Shown here piece by piece: positions 57,951 through 64,000 of a DNA stretch of 64,000 bases. This stretch comes from Prosopocoilus inquinatus (taxonomy: Eukaryota > Arthropoda > Insecta > Coleoptera > Lucanidae). How positions within the stretch are numbered: the first letter of the stretch is position 1; each line of letters starts with the position of its first letter. A program made the translations under genes and the position numbers. Where the stretch lies: contig CM069871.1 of NCBI GenBank assembly GCA_036172665.1, positions 2,046,001-2,110,000 of the forward strand. The letters run 5' to 3'. The notes below the pieces were generated by a model. It worked only from the letters and a program-made list of their open reading frames with translations, made no database searches and was not told where the DNA came from.

Positions 57951-59680
57951 CGCAAATTACGTGCGTCACAAAATTGTGCGGCGCCGGCGCATTCATTAAA
58001 CGTATCAGTGAGTCAACCGCGTTGTACGTGCTTACATTCCGCATTGTATAAAAAGTGCAGTTGCAAAAATGTGCGGACGGGGATCGGAAACCCACTTTTC
58101 ATTCGCTTTTGTCCCCAATTCTTTAAACAATCAAAGTTAGATCTCGATTTTCTTGGAAAAATAATCAGAAATCGATTTTCCAATTCGTTTTCCACTGTTT
58201 GTGGAATGGCTTTTACCCGTATTTTCAGAATTGTCGAAAATGCTTTGCACTCTGATTTTAATCTCCTTCGACTTTGAACTTTGAAAACATTACTTTCGCG
58301 AATATTTCAAATATGCCCAAAATTTTAAATAATTTAAAATAACTCAAAATGTCAAAATAAATAATCACCAATAAAATTATAGTTATAACTAGAAAAACGG
58401 TTTGGAGAGAAAGGCGAATATTCAGTACGCAACAAAAACAAAACAAAACTTTTTTTTTTTAGAAAATAGCTTTCCTTTATGCCAAAAAAAATTATTTTTT
58501 TTCTTTCAATTCACCAACGCCGGCTGGAGACTTTCTTGAAACATAGAATTTAAATTAAAGAAAAAAAAATCGGTTACTATTAAATCGATTACCAAAAGAA
58601 AAACCGTGAAGAGTTGTATCTTCATTCGCGAAATTAATTACAAACTGAGGAAAAGGACTGATTAAAAAACTTAATTTAATCAAAAAAAAAACTTCAAGAA
58701 GGAACATGTAATTAGGTCAGGAGACTGCACCCCGAGGACTCGAGCGATCGACTTCTTGTGCGCTCCCGCTTCACTTAAGCACTTTTCTCTTCCTGATTGT
58801 TACGCAAGTGGGGAATAACCGGGTGTTGTATTTGCTTTGCATAAAAAATCCTTAATCCTGTGCGTAATTAGGAGCAATATTGCAACTTCCGACTGGCTCG
58901 ACTTCATTTTTTTATATTGCGCGTCGTGCTGATTTCAAAATTCGAGGAAAATTCAGCCTCGCCTACTTGATGCTGACCTTGTACGTGTTATGATACATTA
59001 TAACAGCATTTAATCGCAACTTTATTTTTTTAACAAAACTTGAAGATCGACGCTTAAGTTAAATTAAAAGTCCTTTTTATAAGTGTGCTTCGATGATTTG
59101 AATATTTAAAGCTTATTCACATTAAAAAAAGACATGAATGAAAAATTACCATGTGATTCATCGTCTTCCGCGCAGAGTTTAGCGAGTTTTGCTCTTCAGA
59201 TACTGAATATTCTATCTTTTACACAATCTCTTCAGAATGTAAGCGTGTATGTTTTTTTTTTTTTTTTTAATTGAGGCAATTAGGAGACGTTTTTGCAGAG
59301 AACGAATTTAGGCAAGGGATAATTGATGTTAACACGCGAGAGCTTTGAGCTTTGGAGCTTTGGACCGGACCCCCCGGACACCAGGGCACAAGCCGATCGT
59401 GACACAAAATTATGTCAGTTTGATGCTAAACCGCTGTTCCGTTTCCTCAACACAAACCACTGCTCCGCTTACTCAACTCAGACCACTGTGATGTGCAAAA
59501 CCTCCGACATTATGTTAAATCAAAACTGTTTTTGTTTAGAGCGTGTTGTTTTCTTTGAATATTTAAAGCTTTCAATGGTTGAACAAACTGAGTCAAAACC
59601 GACAATAAAAAAAAAAAATCCCCCACGTTTCACGCGGAACTGTTTTATAGGCCAATGATAAAATGCGAGCGTGTGCGGTG
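57951..59680. other. Unassigned intronic DNA with array fragments
   Basis: 58010-58280 has open frames on both strands with no recognisable domain. 59040-59130 and 59440-59560 are fragments of the 54-57 kb array. A T18 run lies at 59251-59269. No exon was recognised. Confidence 0.45.
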
Positions 59681-60520
59681 ACCCGTGTCCTTTTTAAATA
59701 AATTTAATTCTTGCATAAATATGCGCCGCGTTAATCCCATGCGAACAGCTTTCGAAATTAAATTTATGAAGCAAACAAACGAACGAACGAATGAGCGGCG
59801 CTCCTCGCGCGCTCTAAACAAAAACCCTCTCGTAAATGGCTCTAGAGCTTGCATTTTTCCGGGAACTCTCCGCGCGCCGCTGTTAACTTTTATGCATGCA
59901 AATCGCATTTTGGGGCCTTTAATCGCCCTGCTCCGGCTTCGGAAGCGACGCTTTTTACTTTCGTCTCTTTTTAAAGCCCGATACTAATTAGCCGCTTTTC
60001 TTTGTTTGTCCGTTATTCTGTACGTTTTAAACGGTCCTTAAAATAAGGGTAGTGTTTTTGCAACATCTGAATATTAAGTGACTGTTATTTTAACTCTTTT
60101 TAACGGCTAAAATAAGTCGTTGACTCTTTGTTTGCTGTTAAGAATAGTCGAACTCTTTATCCAAATATTACCTTGACCGTGCCCGTGCCTCGCATAATAA
60201 TCATTAACTTTGGCCTTGTAAATTATTAAGAACAATAAATTTCTTCATGCATACACAGGTGCACTTCTTATGTGCTAGTACTGTTATTGGTTATTGTTTA
60301 TTTCAGCAAGTCTTGATTTATCTTTGTAGTGCTAAGTATGCACTAAGTATGCTTGTATGTCAACACAATCAATAATTAATAAAATTATTGCGAGTTACTG
60401 TCACGATTGTATTTTTTCATAAAACAATTTAAAAATTACGGAAATAATTAGCACACTTAAACTTTAGGTGTAATCAGCACGTGATGAAATTATTGCAATT
60501 AAGAAATTCAGAAGAAGTCA
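59681..60520. other. CpG-richer block, then unassigned
   Basis: 59760-59960 is CpG-rich with frames on both strands (87-111 aa) lacking domains or splice context. It resembles 55325-55345 and 55500-55550 in short phrases such as AAATTTAATTC(T/C)TGCATAAATAT, so it is partly repeat-derived. The rest is AT-rich. Confidence 0.45.
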
Positions 60521-63430
60521 GCGGGAAACGACGCGCGAGTGATGAAACTGGAGCGCGAGCGTCGCGAGCTCTTGCAAACTCAAGTGCACGGGTTACGTAA
60601 GAAAAACGAAACAAAATTATCACTTTTAATATCAATTTAACTTAATTTAATTCCAATCTGATTTTACACTATTAAAAATCGTCTATTATAATAGGAAATA
60701 AGCAAAACAAAAACAAAAGAAGATCCGCACGGGTTTCGAATTAAAACGCGAAATTCAATTTCGAAACAAATTATTGAAAAGAAATGACATAAAATAAAAG
60801 ATGACCAACAAATTTCGAATTGATTAAAGGGCGACGCAGACAAAAAAAAACGAATTAAAAAAAATTGAAGAAAAACAAAAAAATGCTCGAGATTTTAAAG
60901 CAAAATGCGGGTGTTCAGATTAAAAAAAAAATCGGCTTGGAGGAAATCTATGGAAACAATAAAATAAAAACAAAAGAAGATCGGATCTGATTGCGTTTGG
61001 TTTAATTAAAGATTGTTTGTTGTAACAGGAAGTATGCAAAAACTAAAACAAAAGACGATCCACGGGTTTCGAATTAAATAGCGAACTTCAGTTACGAAGC
61101 AAATTAATTTAAAAAGAAAGGACATAAAAACAAAAGACGACCGACAAAATTCAAATTGATTAAAGGATGATGTAGAATTATAACAAATTTAAAAAAAATT
61201 GAAAAAAAAATGCTCTTGAGATTTTGAAGGATTCAATTAAAAAAAAAAATCGGATTGGAAAAAATCTAAAGCAAAAACAAATGAAGATCAATAGATTTGT
61301 ATGAAAACGCGAGATTTAATGCGTTTTTTTAGTTAAAATTCAATTTAGAAAGCAGTTTTAAAAACATTAATAAAAACAAAAGAATATTGACAGGTTTGAC
61401 TGAACATGCGAGACGATTTAAATTCGAAAAGCAAAATACGATCGGCGGAAATTCAATTCTAATAAAAAACAGTTTCAAAAAAGCCAACAGAAATGATAAA
61501 ATATAAACAAAATAAGGACAAGAAACAAGATAACGGAAGCTGAAAAATATTTTCAACAATAACAAAATAAAAATAAGAACAAAACACGATCGGCAAAATT
61601 TAAAAAAACGACAAAATAAAACTAAAGGAAGATCCAAATAAATAGTGAGAAAACCCCTCGACCACATTAATTAATGTGGTCGAGGGGTTTTCTCACTATT
61701 TATTTGGATTACAGCCACAGGTTTTGTGTTGCTTTGTGATTATTAAAGGAAGATCGATAGATCTTGATGCGAAAAGCGGCGCGCGGGTGATGAAACTGGA
61801 GCGCAAGCGTTGCGAGCTTTCGCAAACTCAAGTGCACGGGTTTCGTATGAAAACCAAAACTAAAAACAAAAGACGATCACCCGTCGAGTTTTGTATGAAA
61901 AGCGAAGTTCAGTTTCGAAACAAATTAATTGAAAAAGTAATATGACATCAAAACAAAAGACGACCGACAAATTTCAAATTGATTAAAGGACGATGTAGAA
62001 TTACAACAAATTTTAGAAAAAAATTGAAAAATAAAATGCTTTTGAGATTTCGAAGGATTCAATTTAAAAAAGAAAATCGGATTGGAAAAAATCTAAAACA
62101 AAAACAAAAGAAGATCAACAGATTTGATTGAAAACGCGAGATTTAATGCGAGTTCTTTTTTTAATTAAAATTCAATTTAGAAAGTAGTCTTGAAAGCATT
62201 AATAAAAACAAAAGAATATTGACAGATTTGACTGAAAGTATGAGATGATTTAAATTCGAAAAACAAAATACGATCGGCGGAAATTCGATTTTAATACAAA
62301 AAAAAAACAGTTTCAAAAAAGCCAACAGAAATGATAAAATGAAAACAAAATAAGGACAAGAAACAAGAAAACGGAAGCTGAAAAACATTTTCAACAATAA
62401 TAAAATAAAAATAAGAACAAGATTGAAGTAAGCAAAAACAAAAACAAAAGACGATCCGCGGGTTTCGAAATAAATAACGAACTTCAGTTACAAAGCAAAT
62501 TAATTAAAAAAAAAACAAAAGACGACCGACAAATTTCAAATTGATTAAAGGACGATGTAGAATTATAACAAATTAAAAAAAAATAGAAAAAAAAATGCTT
62601 TTGAGATTTCGAAGGATTCAATTTAAAAAAAGAATGGGGTGGGAAAAAATCTAAAACAAAAACAAAAGAAACAGACTTGATTGAAAATGCGAGATTTAAT
62701 GCGTTTTTTTTTAAATTAAAATTCAATTTAGAAAGTAGTTTTGAAAACGTTAATAAAAACAAAAGAATATTGACAGATTTGACTGAACATACGAGAGGAT
62801 TTAAATTCGAAAAACAAAATACGATCAGCGAAAATTCGATTCTAATACAAAAAAGAAAAAACTGTTTCAAAAAAAGCCAACAGAAATGATAAAATAAAAA
62901 CAAAATAAGGACAAGAAACAAGATAACGGAAGCTGAAAAATATTTTCAACAATAACAAAATTAAAAATAAGAAAATAACACGATCGGCAAAAAGAATTAA
63001 AGAAAAGCGACAAAATAAAACCAAAAGAAGATCGATAGATCTTGACGCGAAAAGCGGCGCGCGAGTTATGAAACTGGAGCGCAAGCATTGCGAGCTTTCG
63101 CAAACTCAAGTGCACGGGTTTCGTATGAAAACCAAAACTAAAAACAAAAGACGATCACCCGTCGAGTTTTGTACGAAAAGCGAAGTTCAATTTCGTATGA
63201 AAACCAAAACTAAAAACAAAAGACGATCGTCCATCGAGTTTTGTATGAAAAGCGAAGTTCAGTTTCTAAACAAATTAATTGAAAAAGTAATATCACATAA
63301 AAATAAAACACGACCGACGAATTTCGAATTGATTAAAGAACGATGTACAAAAAAAAAAGCAAATAAAAAAATTGAACAAATGTCCAATTAAAAAAAAAAG
63401 GCGATGTAGAAAGAAAACAAATAACAAAAA
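60521..63430. repeat. Higher-order array, about 1.26-kb unit
   Basis: GATGAAACTGGAGCGC-AGCGT-GCGAGCT followed by CAAACTCAAGTGCACGGGTT lies at 60541, 61789 and 63067 (spacings 1248 and 1278). Between them are A-rich subrepeats built on ACAAAAGA(C/A)GATC. A 63-bp block is doubled in the last copy (63123-63260), giving a 21-residue peptide repeat in the plus frame 63068-63391. Frames of up to 145 codons on the minus strand are F/L-rich and compositional. Confidence 0.88.
61632..61709. repeat. 78-bp perfect palindrome without spacer
   Basis: 39-base arms are exact reverse complements centred between 61670 and 61671 (ACATTAA|TTAATGT). It lies inside the 1.26-kb array. Spacerless perfect palindromes of this size are rare and unstable, so it is either very young or an assembly artefact. 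Confidence 0.96.
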
Positions 63431-63480
63431 TTGAATTAAAAAAAAACGCTTGAGGGTTCCGCTCGACCCTCAACGACTAA

Positions 63481-63612
63481 AGCTCGATCTTACCAGCACA
63501 TGATAAATTTAACCGTCGGTTAATATCCTAAGAAAACTATTGTCGGTGGCACAATGGTTTCCAAGGACATTAGCCGACGGTTAAATTTATCAGGAGGTGG
63601 TAAGATCGAGCC
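63481..63612. mobile_element. Foldback MITE, PIF/Harbinger-like, about 132 bp
   Basis: Inverted ends (A)GCTCGATCTTACCA and GGGCTCGATCTTACCA extend inward through GATAAATTTAACCGTCGG. A TAA or CTAA duplication flanks both sides (63477-63480, 63613-63616). The TIR is clearly related to the 17.4-kb MITE (GGCYCGRTCTT, then AA(C/A)TTTAA(T/C)CGT). Confidence 0.82.
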
Positions 63613-63616
63613 CTAA

Positions 63617-63982
63617 TTAAAACAAAGCTGAATAACAAAGTGTATTTTTGTAATTTGTTTATTTAAAAGCTCTACCTACGCCCTTACAACCGCGAAAGCT
63701 ATTCGCGACAGGGTAGATCACCACATACCGAAACATTATGTTATTATTCAAGCAATTTTATTGTTGTGTTTTACGATTATTAAAATATAACTTGCTTTAT
63801 AAACTCGTTGCATATTTTCAAAAGAATTTTGTTTTACAGTGGTCGTACCGACGCGACGTAAACTGATTCAATTTCGTTTATTTTTATTTCTCTCGGTTCG
63901 AGTTAGTGCTTGTAATTTTCTCCGGAGTAGCGTGCGCTTCAAATTGGGTAAATTCATCCCTCTCCCCCCCCCGGAACGTTTT
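63617..63982. other. Unassigned intronic DNA next to the donor
   Basis: Free of tandem arrays. GCCCTTACAACCGCGAAAGC and nearby sequence is less AT-rich. A CT/C-run lies at 63958-63972. No feature was recognised. Confidence 0.4.
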
Positions 63983-64000
63983 ACTCACCAATAATGCCAG
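63983..64000 (-). other. Candidate 5' splice site and exon end at the window edge
   Basis: On the minus strand the last bases read CTGGCATTATTG followed by GTGAGTAAAACG, a near-ideal donor. Joined to the terminal exon in its phase (one base plus GA) the junction codon would be GGA, giving GIIGEHPA. The exon continues outside the window. Confidence 0.45.

Larger units (their letters stand above)
54110..63988 (-). other. Probable last intron of the GPI-type gene (about 9.9 kb)
   Basis: Bounded by the acceptor at 54110 and a consensus donor at 63988. No other minus-strand exon candidate was seen between them; all longer frames lie in repeats or low-complexity DNA. The extent depends on the donor being real. 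Confidence 0.45.

Noticed and set aside
62484..62921. 145-codon minus frame
   Set aside because: F/L/S-rich string produced by A-rich subrepeats on the other strand; the same happens in sister copies at 61.3 and 62.2 kb.

Overview
The window looks like a piece of a nuclear insect chromosome, possibly a beetle, although nothing in it fixes the species. It is AT-rich and gene-poor. It shows a strong splice acceptor and donor, hAT-like and PIF/Harbinger-like MITEs, motifs matching the insect CTCF consensus, type I hammerhead ribozymes of the Penelope/retrozyme class, and very many short tandem arrays. No bacterial or organellar gene, rRNA or convincing tRNA was seen.

Only one protein-coding feature is well supported: a terminal exon on the minus strand at 54003-54109. 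It encodes a small-residue stretch followed by a hydrophobic tail and a stop, the form of a GPI-anchor signal, so the gene probably makes a GPI-anchored cell-surface protein. Its 3' UTR runs down to about 53690 or 53530 and carries three Pumilio-type TGTANATA elements and two AATAAA signals. The intron upstream of it probably fills 54110-63988, because the window ends on a strong minus-strand 5' splice site in a compatible phase. Everything left of about 53.5 kb is downstream of that gene and is intergenic, or intron of a gene whose exons are not visible here.

Layout: 0.37-0.93 kb, two-copy 280-bp tandem; 1.8-4.85 kb, T-rich tract then three 510-bp repeats, with decayed relatives at 6.1-6.8 kb; 5.75-5.87 kb, hammerhead repeat (minus strand); 7.8-10.7 kb, two arrays of about 130-bp units; 12.6-16.0 kb, further arrays; 17.4 kb, a MITE; 18.4 kb, a compound perfect hairpin; 19.3-21.6 kb, degenerate array; 23.1-26.6 kb, 477-bp and 401-bp arrays; 28.6 kb, 45-47-bp array; 32.5-34.1 kb, T-rich tract; 34.1-37.9 kb, dispersed duplicate family; 38.3 kb, hAT MITE; 38.8-45.7 kb, roughly 170-bp array with CTCF-like sites, broken by a GC-rich island and a 128-bp array; 45.1-45.4 kb, perfect inverted repeat beside a complete hammerhead ribozyme; 45.8 and 51.6 kb, a 1.4-kb segmental duplication; 48.5-50.1 kb, three 580-bp repeats; 54.1-63.6 kb, intronic arrays, a 78-bp perfect palindrome and a second MITE.

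The most notable system is the pair of hammerhead ribozymes in opposite orientations about 40 kb apart. Both keep every core nucleotide, and paired stem positions differ in ways that keep the stems. Most other open reading frames are by-products of repeats and are not listed as genes.
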